From Helianthus annuus (taxonomy: Eukaryota > Streptophyta > Magnoliopsida > Asterales > Asteraceae), in the NCBI RefSeq assembly GCF_002127325.2, contig NC_035436.2, positions 107,593,591 to 107,657,590 of the forward strand: a stretch of DNA of 64,000 nucleotides, in the 5' to 3' direction. The notes beneath the pieces were generated by a model. It saw only the letters and a program-made list of their open reading frames with translations, did not search any database and was not told where the DNA came from. The position numbers and the translations under genes are program-made. Of the stretch, positions 1-11,700 are shown piece after piece (positions within the stretch are counted from its first letter, which is position 1; every line of letters starts with the position of its first letter).

Positions 1-1535
1 GCACAAATCTAAAAGCGACGAGCTAAACATGCTAGAACATGTTTAGTAAAGTTAGAAAACAGGTTTGGTATCAAAACAAACGGTTTTGATACCCTAGAGT
101 AGTTTGGTTTCAAAATACGCGAGGAAACGCATTTTGGCCGAAACTACGACTCGTCACTGAGCCCAGATAACGTGGAAATCAGTAGGTATAGTCACTAGGG
201 ACTATAACCATCGTGATTACGCTCACGTTATGAAGTTCAAACGAACTTCGCATTGACCATAAACTGGTTAATGCAGAAAGTCAAACACAGTTTGACTTTA
301 ACGCTAAAACGAACGAAAAACGCGAAAGAATACTTACAGAAGGTCCCCGCAAGATTTGACCCGATTCGCTCTCAGGTAGGAAGCATAAACTTCCACTTAG
401 AAAGCTTTGAATCAGATCAAATGTGAGGGATGAATGAAATGAAGGTGGGTATTTATAGGAATGGCACAACCGTTAGGATCGTTCGCGAAACGTGCTTCGA
501 TCTCGGCCGTCCAAGTGGGCACATGGTATTTGGATACCATGGGCTCTTAAAAACCATCAAATTTAGCCCCTAGGATGCTTAAAAACCAGGTTCAATGGTG
601 TGGAACAGCTGGTAACAGCTGGAACAGATTTTTTGCAGACCTGGGCCTCTCACGTGGCCTGTGTAAGAGTTTAAGGTAGTCTTACCCGGGACGCCTAGCC
701 AACTATTACATAATTGCAGTTTCGGTCCCTGAACTTCAGAAACATGTGTTTTGATGCATTTTGGCACGTTTAAACCCCGTTAACCTCATTTAAAGGCTCT
801 AAATGATGTTAAAGTATAGGGGACATGAAATATGCTCAAAATTATCTCGGATGTCGGTTCGTTTGGTCGTACGGTTGCGTTGTTCGGTTAATTACGACGG
901 AAGTCGTAACGAACGCAAAAACGATCCAAATTAAGAGACGAATGGGTTTTTATCATGCCAAACACTAAAATAAAATATTTTAATGCTTAAATAAATTTTT
1001 GGAAGTCCAAAAGTATTCAGAACGTAAAATATGCATGAAAATGCAAACTTATGCACTTTTTGACGCTTTTAGTCCCTGAATGAGCATAAAGTTTATTTTA
1101 GCACACCGAACACCTCAAAGCCTATTTCTAAGCTATGTAAAGGATATTTAGGGTGTGTTTAACTTATGATCATGTTCCGGAAGGTTTGTTACAGTAAAAA
1201 TTGATATACTTTCGCAGTTCGTCGAATTTAGTCCTTGTAAGCGAATAAACTTGATTTCGGCATACCAACCCATCCAAAACTTATTTCTAAGTTATGTAAA
1301 GGTTATTTAAGGTATGTTAAGCCTATGTCACTATTCTAGAGTCTTTGTTGCATTAAACTGGTTATATTCACGCATCAGATCGCGTATAACCTTCCAGAAA
1401 GCGATTTAAAGCCCGAAATCGAACAAGAATTGATATGTGCAAACGATACACATATTTTTACAAATCCCAAGTACGAAACATAATATTTCGTTGATTTGGT
1501 TTTTGTTTGATGGTCACGGAGGCACAAGTGTCACA
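1..1535 (-). repeat. Element B 3' LTR (partial, cut by window edge)
   Basis: Begins on the minus strand with TGTGACACTTGTGCC at 1535, directly after a polypurine tract, and matches 18265-19804 throughout. Contains the TATA box near 450. The remainder (R-U5) lies left of the window. Confidence 0.9.
448..459 (-). promoter_or_regulatory. TATA box in element B 3' LTR
   Basis: On the minus strand the sequence reads CCTATAAATACC. The same box is at 18709-18721 in the 5' LTR and in the corresponding place in C (43559) and F (44963). A GC-rich dyad (about 640-692) lies roughly 180 bp upstream, a spacing kept in all copies. Confidence 0.65.
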
Positions 1536-1552
1536 GTCTCCCCTACTTTAGG
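1536..1552 (-). other. Element B polypurine tract
   Basis: Minus strand TAAAGTAGGGGAGAC lies directly before the LTR start. The same tract precedes the C 3' LTR at about 42473-42489. It primes plus-strand DNA synthesis in this superfamily. Confidence 0.8.
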
Positions 1553-1654
1553 AAATTTCGTCCCGAAATTTATTCGTAGGAGTCTGTCTGTGACTTTGTG
1601 TCAAATAACCACCAGAGATATGCAAGGCAAAAATCCTGTCATTTCTTTAACATA

Positions 1655-2262
1655 CATTCTTCAGAAACGAAAATGAACAGAAGGATTTATTTTCCTCAAC
1701 GAGTATTCTTCAGAAGCGGAAATGAAGGAATAAACAAATGGAGATTCATTTCCTCAACGAACAATCTTCAGAAACGAAAATGAACAGACAGAGTCATTTT
1801 CAACGGGTGCTTCATCAGAAATGGAAATGAAAAGGAATAAACAAACGGAGATTCATTTCCTCAACGGACAATCTTCAGAAACGAAAATGAACAGACGCAG
1901 TCATTTTCAACGGGTGCTTCATCAGAAACGGAAATGAAAAGGATAAACAAACGGATATTCATTTCCTCAACGGACAATCTTTAGAAACGAAAATGAACAG
2001 ACGGAGTCATTTTCAACGGTTGCTTCCTCAGAAACGGAAATGAAAAGGATTAACAAATGGATATTCATTTCCTCAACGGACAATATTCAGAAACGAAAAT
2101 GAACTGACGGAGTCATTTTCAACGGTTGCTTCCTCAGAAACGGAAATGAAAAGGATTAACAAACGGATATTCATTTCCTCAACGGACAATCTTCAGAAAC
2201 GAAAATGAACTGACGGAGTCATTTTCAATGGTTGCTTCCTCAGAAACGGAAATGAAAAGGGT
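1655..2262. repeat. Minisatellite, about 107-bp unit, 5-6 copies
   Basis: A unit containing TCCTCAACGGACAATCTTCAG, then ATGAACAGACGGAGTC, then a run ending GAAACGGAAATGAAAAGG recurs at about 1751, 1858, 1965, 2070 and 2177. A shorter degenerate copy begins near 1655. It lies in the internal region of B just inside the 3' LTR, where env-like or other 3' sequence would sit in a full element. It encodes no maintained reading frame. Confidence 0.85.
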
Positions 2263-3120
2263 TAACTCTAGATACATGAGAAAACTTGCTGTGGTTTCTA
2301 TGCACTAAATTCCATAATTATGTACGCGTCCATAATTACGTAATTCCTTGCACAGTCCGCACAGTGCATTTCATAATGTGTAGGGGAAGAAAATCAAACC
2401 TGTGATGACTGTGGCTAGACTACCATAGGGTCCTTTTAATTAGATCGACAAATGATCACTTTAATTTGACCACCAAGGAGTCTTTTCAGCTATATCATCA
2501 CATGATATTCCTAACCAGATTTTTGGATCAATCTGTTTAACTAGACCACTCAAGGGGTCTAGTTTATGGAATAATACTTCATAACCCAAGGTACTTTACT
2601 ACAACGTAGAAGTCCATTAAGGATTTCAGATAGTACCTTTGGATATCCTACTATGAATCCCTTATACGAAGATATGGAAGATTCTACGAGGATTTGGATA
2701 ACAGAAATTTGGATCACACAAAAACATAAAAAGGAACACATAAGCACATAATCACATAATTGATTAACTTGACCTTTAATTTGTTATCTGTGGACACGAA
2801 CATTTAAAGCACACCAGGAATCCAATCCGTGGATTTCATTTGGCACTTTAATCATTTTAAAGAATCTATCTATGAAGATAGGAAAATCTTAATAGGAATT
2901 CGGCTTTGTCCTTATTGAATTGTAATGTACGTATTGAATCATATAAAGAATTCAATTAAGGGCTCCGATGAACGTTACCTATCCACAAGGATCTAATTAT
3001 GAGGATAGAAAGATCCTATATGGATTTTGGAATTTATGTAAAGAGAGGTGTTTCGACACCTTGCACTAGGCGTGCTTAAGTCGATACACAAGGTAGAAAG
3101 TTGAGGAGCAGCAGGATTTG
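2263..3120 (-). other. Noncoding internal region of B with a module shared with element E
   Basis: No reading frame is supportable. About 100 bp (2275-2365) is, in reverse complement, clearly similar to 30720-30815 in element E, including GTGCGGACTGTGCAAGG and ATTACGTAATTATGGA. The rest (2366-3120) is AT-rich and matches nothing else in the window that I can see. Confidence 0.6.
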
Positions 3121-3121
3121 T

Positions 3122-3290
3122 AACAGCTTTGCTTTGGATTGCAAAGCGGCACATGTTAACCAAATGTCCCCATCGTCCACCGTGGGTACATTTGAAACAG
3201 GGTATTCGATTCGGATGATGACGGTGGCATTGATTTCACCAAGGAGCAGTTCCCTTACACGGCTTCATCCCTGAGGCGAGTCATGGTGAT
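3122..3290 (-). pseudogene. gag zinc-knuckle remnant in element B
   Basis: Reading the minus strand, a decayed segment contains GTAPW near 3255 followed by a C-x2-C...GRWGHLVNMCRF pattern near 3195-3140. This lines up with the gag nucleocapsid region of C and F (GTAPHC, then CGR-x-GHLANICRF). One stop lies between the two knuckles. It shows B descends from a gag-bearing relative of C/F; the capsid portion and all of pol are gone. Confidence 0.55.
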
Positions 3291-3299
3291 AGCTAAATC

Positions 3300-3965
3300 A
3301 ACGGTCCTCTAGAGTACGACGCTTATTCGCTGGGTAATTGCAGCACCTGGTTCGGACATTTGAGTGTTGTTGCGGTGAAGAGGCATCTTGAAGACAATGG
3401 AAGGCATAAGAGGAAACAAGCGAAAGATAGTCAAAAGGAAATGACAACGCATGAAGATTGTGACCATTTGTTTGTTACCAAAGGCAAACAAATGAGACGG
3501 TGACTAATCAAAGTAAGCGGGTCAATATAATGTATCGCAAAGACATGCTCGCCTATAAGTGGACACTCACCCCAAGAGTTCCCAGGTAAGAGTGACTGGT
3601 CCGATACTGCGGATTTGTACGAACACTCTAGCCTTAGACAGAAGACCCATGGTACAGGCACCCACTCTTCCAGTTTGCACGTGTTCACATTATTTAGACC
3701 CAAACTTTGACGAGTTTGAAAAATCAAAAGGCACTAAGCCAAATATGAGTCAAACTGGAAGGGTTCAAAACCTTATAATAAATCATCCTAGAACAGATGA
3801 TTAGTTTTCAAGGCAGATCAAATTTATGTTCTTATTGTGGTTGTCACTTAAGGATAAGTGACGGTATTGTTTTATGACTAAACGCAAGTAAACTCGCGTT
3901 AGGGTCCTAGGAAGGTTATAGTCTAGGTCAAAGCATTACTAAAAACCTAATTCTCTATAACCATT
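3300..3965 (-). other. Element B untranslated leader
   Basis: The reverse complement follows the leader of F (about 47276-47890) and C (26645-26898 plus 37678-37955), including the segment around GGCTAGAGTGTTCGTAC. No coding sequence is seen. Confidence 0.7.
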
Positions 3966-3979
3966 GGCTCTGATACCAA
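3966..3979 (-). other. Primer-binding site of element B (initiator-Met type)
   Basis: Minus strand TTGGTATCAGAGCC, six bases inside the LTR end at 3986. This is the standard complement of the plant initiator tRNA-Met 3' end. Confidence 0.85.
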
Positions 3980-3985
3980 CTTTTC

Positions 3986-5582
3986 TGTCACACCCCGACC
4001 CCGTAAAACAACAAAACGTGGCGGAAACGTCGGGGAGTGTTGTAACAGAATCATTGTTTCACAACCATGGATTGAACAAATTTCGTTTTATTGAATTAAA
4101 TGTATTACAATGTCTTAACAACAAAGAAAATATAACATAGTTAACTAGTCTTGCATCTTTTAATGTCACTAAGGCACTCGTCCAATCCTATGTGAGCATG
4201 CATCAATATCATCATCAAATATCATCAACTATTGTACCTGAAACACATGTGAAAATACGTCAGCATAAAAATGCCGGCGAGTACATAGGTTTTATTGATT
4301 TAGGATTCATGACTTATAAGTTTAGAAAAAGTTTTTTAACAAAAGTCAGTCATGATCCTTGTAAAACGTTTTGTTTTATAAATCGTTTGAAAATCGATGA
4401 TAGATATGTATAGTAAAAAAAAAGAATGATGTAAGGTCAAATGAATAACCAAGTAAAATGAATTTGTATAAAACTAACTGTTTTTGTAAAACAACGTCTT
4501 GTGAAAAATATGTTATTTGTGTAATATGTATAAGTCCAAATTGAATGATTTAAATAACGCTACGATATGTAATATAATACAATCACTTATATATAGGAAG
4601 TACCAGCGGCGTATCCACCATGCTTGTATCACATTACACACGTCTCGTTACTTAAATCACTTACCCAAACAAACCACCAATGTAAATTGCCCATTTCTAA
4701 ACCAATTGTCAAATATCTTTGTGAAAACCATGTCAAAATGTTTATGTCAAAAATGTAGTCCATGAAATGTGTATATCGATATCAAATTGTCTATGTCAAA
4801 TGTCAATCAAGCAATGCGTAAACAAAATGTCATGTATGGCAAGCGAAATATGTATCAACTAAACCATAGGTAAGAATGCACAAACAATGTACTAAATATG
4901 CGACAAATGGGCATACATAGCATGTGATGTAAAATGTACTAAGTATGATGAACATACATAGCATGAAATGTCAATATAAAACGATGTACTAAGTATGCAC
5001 ACAATGGGCATACACAGCAAAAACAAAATGAAATCATGTACTAATAGTGTACTAATGAAAATAGCAAGTATATGATATAAAACATGAAAGTAACAAGTAG
5101 GCACATGTGTTTCACCCCAAAATGTTTGAAAAACAGTAAAAGAGGGGACTATGTACTCACTTGAGGGTACTTAGAAGTCTTGACTAACAACCAAGCAAAG
5201 CTAGAGGGATCACAGAAATCAAACGGCACCTAATATAGGTAACTACATTAATAACCGGACCTAACTCGGAAGATCGGATAGTATGAGGTTTCGTAAACTA
5301 AATGATTATTGGAACTCATATGATATGATCTAACAAAGCCTACATACTAAAATGAAACCTAACCTAAGTGCTTACGACCCATTACGACCCGTTTAGGTAG
5401 CTTACGCTACTTTAACGCGTCGTTCGCGTAAAACGCGTTCGGAACGCCTAACTAGTCCCATGACAAGTAATGTATGCCTTAACATGTCTAATTATTGTCT
5501 AATCAGTTTAGATGTCAAAACTTAGGTTACATATGCTTAAAATGAATTTATGCGTAAAAAGGGCATTTTTGGTAATTCTCAC
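3986..5582 (-). repeat. Element B 5' LTR, proximal part (R-U5), left of insertion A
   Basis: Runs from TGTCACACCCCGACC at 3986 to the junction with element A. It continues at 18089 beyond A: both sides align with one continuous stretch of the F LTR near 45590-45660, with about 20 bp of the F sequence missing at the junction. Total B LTR length is about 3.3 kb. Confidence 0.85.
4238..5160 (-). other. Candidate leader intron in element B LTR
   Basis: On the minus strand a donor CTCAA|GTGAGT at 5160 and an acceptor ACATGTGTTTCAG|GT ending at 4238 occupy the same places as the candidate intron in F (46058-47007). Splicing is inferred from consensus and from conservation across families, not observed. 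Confidence 0.4.
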
Positions 5583-7924
5583 TGTAGTGCGTCTTGACTC
5601 GAATCTTAACTCTTTCCGCTACACGACAACCTACAACGTACTAATGTCTATTAGACGAACGGGTCGTGCCTTGGCTTAGAGTTTAGTGTTTTGATTTGCG
5701 TTACTTAGGTATTATTTTGTTAAAACAATAATAATTATTTTAACTTAACTATCGTTCTTAGAAAAATAGTTAGACAACTATTTCGTATCTATTTTTCTCG
5801 AATATTTTACTAAGTGTTCGGATTTTCGGAAAATTTCGGCAGAGTCTCCTCTGTAAATAGGGGTGTCCATGCTTAATTAGCATATCATTTTCTTTTACAT
5901 ATATCCAATAGTTCATTTTCAATAACCAAACCGACATATCGACAAACAAAACGTTACTTACTTTATTTCAGCTTCATTACTCAAAACCGGACTGTTTTCG
6001 AGGATTTTTATAAAATAGTTAACCTTTTCTAAAAATTCTCAAATTTTTACAGAGGGTTCTATATATTCCAAAATTTACTATGTAAAAATATCAAAGTCCA
6101 GTTCGTTACCTATATTTTATAGAAAATCATTTTCTCGACTGCAATCAGATTTGTTACTTTCTGATCGCAGTTTACGGAAATATTCACTAAAAATTAACCG
6201 TAAGTCCGTTTGACGAAATTCCAGTTGGAGGGTCGTCATGACAACGGTGTCCATCTACTGTAAAAATTCCATGAGTCGGTTTCACTCAGGTTTCAGGTTA
6301 TGACTTCGAAAACAACACACTTTTTCTGCAGTAAAAATGCAGCTTGAGCTGCTGTCCAAAAATAGTCTTTTAAAAATAGTAAACGGTCTCGAAAAATTAC
6401 GATTCCAGTGCCATTTGTTTAGTTATTCCAAAATACACATTTTAGGCTTCAGAAAATCGGTTTTTCGATTTAAAATGGTCCCGTTACAGCCTGTTGAAGT
6501 TGGCTGGAAATCCAACTCAGCAAGCTGTTTACATTGTAGAAGTGACTAAAAACAAGGATCCTAACCATGGTTTATTGATGAACAAATGTTAAAACTTCAA
6601 TCATGCTTTAACCAAACCAAAACCATCCAGATTTCAACTTCACACAACTTTTTATATATGGTTTTTATGCAGAAAGTTAAGTCCAACATTTTAGTGTTTT
6701 AGCTTTTGTGTGTCATGAACATTCAAACAAATCATAACAAGAACAAGATGGAACAAGGGTGTGAAGGGACTCACTACTAGCACAAGGCTAGGGTAGTAAT
6801 CTTAGGACAAGATGATGGTGAAATGTTGGTGACAAAGGCTTGAATCAAGCTTCCTCGAGAACCCTTCAATCTTGCAATTCTATGGAGGAACCTCAAGCTT
6901 GAAAGAGAGCTTTTTGTGAAGAAAAAGGAGGATGTGAAGGATGGTGGTGATGGAATCGGTTATGGAGAGAGGGGGGGGGTGTGCCGAAAATAAGAGGGAG
7001 GAGGGAGGAGGTTGGGTGTAATCTTTGTAATGATGATGATCTTCTTGGAAACATGCATCCTCCAACCCTAAGGTCATCATTGCCTAACTCTTGGCCAATA
7101 AGAGTTAAGATTGCAATATCAAAAATCTAAACAAAATATATTTACTAATCATGGCAGAAAAATTGGTTGGGGGGGGGGGGAAATGTAAATTTTTGGTAAT
7201 TAGTAGGTAATAAGTTAAAAGGTTAAGGGTATTTTCAAGTATAGTGGGTGTATGTCATATTAACATGGTGTATAGGGATTTTTGGTGACCATAAATAATT
7301 TAAAATGATAAAATAATATTTCTGACAATATTTTCATGTCTCGGGTAATGTCTGGTTGTTCGGTTTCGCATTGTTACGTTAAAGCGTTTAATTGTCCCGT
7401 ATAGCGTCTTTTGTGCATCTTTGTGTAACGAAATTAATTCCAACACTTAGGAAAGTGTCCAGGACCATTTAGTCAATACTCTGTATAATGAGTGTGTTAA
7501 AAGCTGATTTGTTACTAAAAGTGCGGAATTCTGTAATTAAATTGCGTTTTAGGCACTTTCCGGCACTCAAACTATCACCTAGTGACATAGTCTTATGGTC
7601 CTCACTTCCCTACACTCCATACTGGTGTAGTGTTTTATCTGTGGCCCATACTGGCCTATAAATAGTATCTGTCTAAGTGCTGGCATTGTCAGCATGCGTC
7701 GGATTTATCTGCTCATTGTGCTAACTGTGCTTTGTGCATCAGGTCTGTCACTAAGAGTCTGTATGAAATAATTGGAGTGACTGTATGTAAAGAATGCACA
7801 TGTATGTATGTAATGTGAGTCAGTAAGCAGTTTTAAAGCATCAGATGTAATCAAGCACAGTCATTAAGCACACAATTAGGGTTAATTAATTTGTACAGTA
7901 CCTGTAATTATGCGGGTTGTCACA
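5583..7924 (-). repeat. Element A 3' LTR (truncated)
   Basis: Matches 15741-18088 nearly base for base, but similarity stops at 5578-5583, so the R-U5 part equivalent to 14913-15740 is missing. The break coincides with the shared pentamer CTCAC, which in the 5' LTR is the predicted splice donor. Contains G runs near 6969 and 7152 that vary between the copies. Confidence 0.85.
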
Positions 7925-7941
7925 TTCTCCCCCCGTTAAGA
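7925..7941 (-). other. Element A polypurine tract
   Basis: Minus strand CTTAACGGGGGGAGAA directly before the LTR start TGTGACAACCC. Element E has an equivalent tract at 34157-34172. Confidence 0.85.
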
Positions 7942-7958
7942 AAATTTTGTCCTGAAAT

Positions 7959-9340
7959 TTAAGTTCTACTTCTAGTTGCAGGGGTCATGGGGAATAAATG
8001 TGGGTACTTGGCCTTCATGCGATCCTCACGTTCCCACGTGAATTCTGGGCCGTGTCGCGCATTCCATCGAACTTTGACGAGTTTGACACTACTCCGGCGT
8101 GTTTTGTTAACCTTCCAATCCGTAACCTCAACCGGTTCCTCAACAAAGTGGAGTGTGTCATCGATATGAACCTCGTCAGCAGGAATGACAACTGTCTCTT
8201 GAGTTGGGCTCTTCTTCAGGTTCGATACATGGAATGTATCGTGAACGCCATTAAGTTCAGCAGGTAAGTCCAATTTGTATGCTACAAGCCCAATCCTTTG
8301 CAGGATTCTGAAAGGACCAATGTAACGCGGATTCAGCTTCCCACGCTTTCCAAAGCGTGCCACACCCTTCCAGGGTGAAACCTTTAACAAAACCATATCC
8401 CCAACTTGAAATTCCAAAGGTTTCCTCCTTTGGTTTGCGTAGCCTTTCTGTCTGTCGCGAGCTGCCTCAATGCGTTTTCGAATTTGAAAGATCTTGTCTG
8501 TTGTTTCTTGAACCATTTCGGGGCCAACCAGCTGTCTATCACCTGCATCAGCCTAGCATAGCGGTGATCGACACTTGCGTCCATAAAGAGCTTCAAACGG
8601 TGCTGCTCCAATGCTGGTGTGGTAGCTGTTGTTGTACGAAAATTCGACCAAGGGTAAGTGTTTGTCCCAGCTACCACCCAGGTCCATTACACATGCTCTC
8701 AGCATATCTTCCAATGTTTGAATTGTTCTTTCACTCTGGCCGTCCGTTTGTGGGTGAAATGTTGTACTCAGGTTCAATTGAGAACCAAATGCTTCTTGGA
8801 AGGACTGCCAAATCCTTGATACGAAGCGTCCATCTCTATCAGAGATAATCGAGAGAGGCACTCCATGACGTGCAACAATCTCCCTCATGTATATTTCAGC
8901 AAGTTTACTCGTGTTGTCCTTCTCCTTGATTGGCAGGAAGTGCACAGATTTTGTCAGTCGGTCTACAATTACCCAAATTGTATCATGGCCCTTGGGCGTC
9001 TTTGGCAATTTCGTTATGAAGTCCATGGAAATCTGTTCCCATTTTCATTGGGGTATTACAGGTTGTTGCAAGAGACCTGAAGGCTTCTGGTACTCGGCTT
9101 TAACCTTGGCGCAAGTTAAACATTTGCCAACATATACTGCGACATCGCCTTTCATCCTAGGCCACCAATAGAAATCCTTAAGATCTTGGTACATTTTATC
9201 CGCTCCTGGATGAATCGAGTATCGTGACTTGTGAGCCTCATCAAATATAACCTTTCTCAATCCTCCAAACAGAGGAACCCAAATTCGATTCATGAAACAC
9301 AATGTTCCTTCCTTGTTTGGCACTAGCTGCTTTTCCATCC
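7959..9340 (-). pseudogene. Element A integrase with GPY/F module and chromodomain-like tail (broken)
   Basis: Integrase inserts the cDNA copy into the host genome. Reading down the minus strand: N-terminal zinc-binding H/H/C/C region ([12 protein letters not shown], then [12 protein letters not shown]) near 9250-9100; core with [15 protein letters not shown] and DGQSERT supplying the D, D and E residues; GPF motif near 8310; and a C-terminal chromodomain-like tail ending [20 protein letters not shown] near 8040, typical of chromoviruses and thought to direct integration to heterochromatin. In-frame stops at about 9044 (Trp to stop) and 8554 (Trp to stop) split it into three open pieces. Both changes fit G-to-A transitions. 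Confidence 0.85.
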
Positions 9341-9860
9341 CACGGAGGTACTCATCCTCAATATTCCTTTCTTTAAAGGCCTCTCTCTACGCGGCACGAA
9401 TGCGCAACGAGAGGTCCGTCTGAACAATCATTTCTAAAGCCCTAACCCTTATGGGCTTAATCCTTTCTTTTCGACTTAGGGCGTCAGCAACTACATTCGC
9501 CTTTCCTGGGTGATACTTGATTTCACAGTCGTAGTCGTTCAACAGCTCAACCCAGCGTCTCTGTCTCATGATAAGTTCCTTTTTATCAAAAATGTGCTGT
9601 AAACTCTTGTGATCAGTGAAGATTGTACATCTTGTTCCATACAAATAGTGTCGCCAGATCTTCAATGTGAATACTACGGCGCCTAACTCCAAGTCATGCG
9701 TGGTGTAGTTCTTCTCATGTACCTTCAGCTGACGCGAAGCATAAGCTATGACTTTCTGTCGCTGCATTAACACGCAGCCTAAACCCTGACGCGAGGCGTC
9801 ACAATACACCATGAAGTCGTCCGTGCCTTCGGGTAGAGCTAAAATGGTGCGTCACAAAGC
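9341..9860 (-). pseudogene. Element A RNase H region (broken)
   Basis: RNase H removes the RNA strand during reverse transcription. Motifs include [15 protein letters not shown] near 9795, [20 protein letters not shown] near 9690 and FTDHKSL near 9610, followed by the linker [14 protein letters not shown] near 9490. It starts after a one-base deletion near 9843 that throws it out of frame with RT and ends at a Gln-to-stop change at 9387. Length and order are normal for Ty3/gypsy pol. Confidence 0.85.
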
Positions 9861-10789
9861 TTGTTTTTCAACAACTGAAACGCTTCTTCTTGCTTATCGC
9901 TCCAATCAAACTTCTTGTCCTTTTGTGTGAGTGCGGTCAGAGGTTGAGCGATTTTAGAAAAATCCTCAATGAACCTTCGATAATACCCAGCCAAACCTAA
10001 GAATTACCGAATCTCGGTTGGCGTTTTCGGAGTCTCCCAGCTCTTGATCGCCTCGATCTTTGTGGGATCCACATGGATTCCATTTCCATTAACTACATGT
10101 CCAAGAAACTGGACTTCGCGTAAGCAAAACTCACATTTCGAGAACTTAGCGTACAACTTCTCCTTCTTAAGCAGCTCTAGGATAGCTCTCAAGTGTTGCT
10201 CGTGTTCTTCCTTCGTCTTCGAGTAGATCAAAATATCATCGATGAATACGATTACAAACTTGTCGAGGTACGGCTTGCAGACTCGGTTCATTAAATCCAT
10301 GAAAACTGCTGGAGCGTTTGTTAACCCAAATGGCATAACCAGAAACTCGTAATGTCCATATCGAGTTCTAAAAGCAGTTTTGGGAATACTTTCCTCTTGT
10401 ATTCTCAACTGGTGATAACCTGATCTTAGATCGATCTTTGAGTAGAAACTCGAACCTTGTAGTTGATCGAACAGGTCATCGATCCTTGGCAAGGGATATC
10501 TATTCTTGGCAGTCAACTTGTTGAGCTCGCGGTAGTCTATACACATACGAAAGCTACCATCCTTCTTCTTGACGAACAAAACTGGAGCTCCCCAAGGTGA
10601 GAAGCTTGGTCTGATGAATCCTTTATCTAACAGCTCCTGGAGTTGCGTTGACAGCTCTTGTATCTCTGAAGGTGCAAGTCGATAGGGTGCCTTAGCCACA
10701 GGCGCGGCGCCTGGAACTAAGTCAATATGAAACTCGACTTGTCTTGGAGGCAGCAATCCTGGTAAGTCTTCTGGAAAGACTTCAGGATA
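9861..10789 (-). pseudogene. Element A reverse transcriptase (broken)
   Basis: Ty3/gypsy reverse transcriptase, copying element RNA into DNA. The core is open from 10786 to 10004 and shows the [17 protein letters not shown] block, [11 protein letters not shown], and the catalytic FIDDILIYS motif at about 10246-10230. A stop at 10004-10006 (Gln to stop) precedes the connection segment [13 protein letters not shown]. Upstream it is separated from protease by a Glu-to-stop change at 10790. All catalytic residues are present in the surviving pieces. Confidence 0.88.
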
Positions 10790-11700
10790 TTACTTCACGA
10801 CAGGAATGTCTTCAATCCTGGGCTCAGCGGCTTCCTTATCCACGATGTGTGCCAAAAAGGCAACACATCCTTTCCTAAAACACTTCCTAGCTTTCAAGCA
10901 GCTAATGATCCTCAATGTCGTATCGCGCTTTTCTCCATGAACTACAATCGTCTCCCCATCGGCCATTGGGATGCGGATGGTCTTCTCGTGACAAACCACT
11001 TCGGCTTTGTTGCTAGACAGCCAATCCATCCCTATTACCACGTCGAAGCTTCCCAACTCGACTGGCAGTAGGTCAAGCGTAAATTCGTGACCTCCCAGTT
11101 CTATCATGCATCCCCGGATGACTTCACCCGTTTCCACTAGTTTCCCATTTGCCAATTCAATAGAGTACGGAACGTCTAACTTACTAGTGGCCAATCCAAG
11201 TATGTTCTTAAATTCTAACGATACGAAACTATAATCGGCACCAGTATCAAAAAGAACAGACGCATAGCGTTGATTTATAGGGAACGTACCAGTGACAACA
11301 TTCGGATCTTGGCGCACTTCCCTCGCACCAATGTTAAAAACTCGGCCTTGCGCTTGATTTAGCTTTGGGCATTCCCTTTTGAAGTGCCCAACGTCCCCGC
11401 AGTTGAAGCATCCTGGCCCTCGGCCATTCCCATTACCATTTCCATTTCGATTTCCGTTTGTTCCCCGATTACCAGCTTGATTCGGGGCATTCCCACGATT
11501 TCCGTTTCCTCCATTATTTCCTTGCGGCCTGTTTCCATTACCACGGTTGTTGTTATTGTAACCCCTTTGACCACCTTGGCCTGATCCAGCCCAACACGTC
11601 TCCTTCGAATGGCCCATCTTCCCGCAAGATTCGCATTTCCTGAGTCGGCACGGGCCGGGATGATGGAACTGACATATACCACACTTGCGCAAAGTGCCCA
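10790..11700 (-). pseudogene. Element A nucleocapsid zinc knuckles and aspartic protease
   Basis: C-terminal gag and protease in one open stretch. Zinc-binding pattern CGICQFHHPGPC-CESCGKMGHSKETC near 11690-11600 is followed by a Gly/Asn-rich spacer, a canonical CFNCGDVGHFKREC knuckle near 11410-11367, and protease with the catalytic LFDTGADYSFV motif near 11255-11231 and GSFDVVIGMDWL near 11020. The frame differs from the capsid segment upstream, so a frameshift lies near 11700. The stop at 10790 replaces a Glu at the junction with RT. Confidence 0.88.

Noticed and set aside
6337..6549. 70-codon ORF conserved at 16495-16707
   Set aside because: Both copies are the same place in the two LTRs of A, so similarity reflects LTR identity and not coding constraint.
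7144..7172. G-run as a quadruplex or regulatory element
   Set aside because: Single homopolymer run, of different length in the sister LTR (17332-17341); likely slippage.
8357..8848. Plus-strand 163-codon ORF
   Set aside because: Antisense shadow of the element A integrase.
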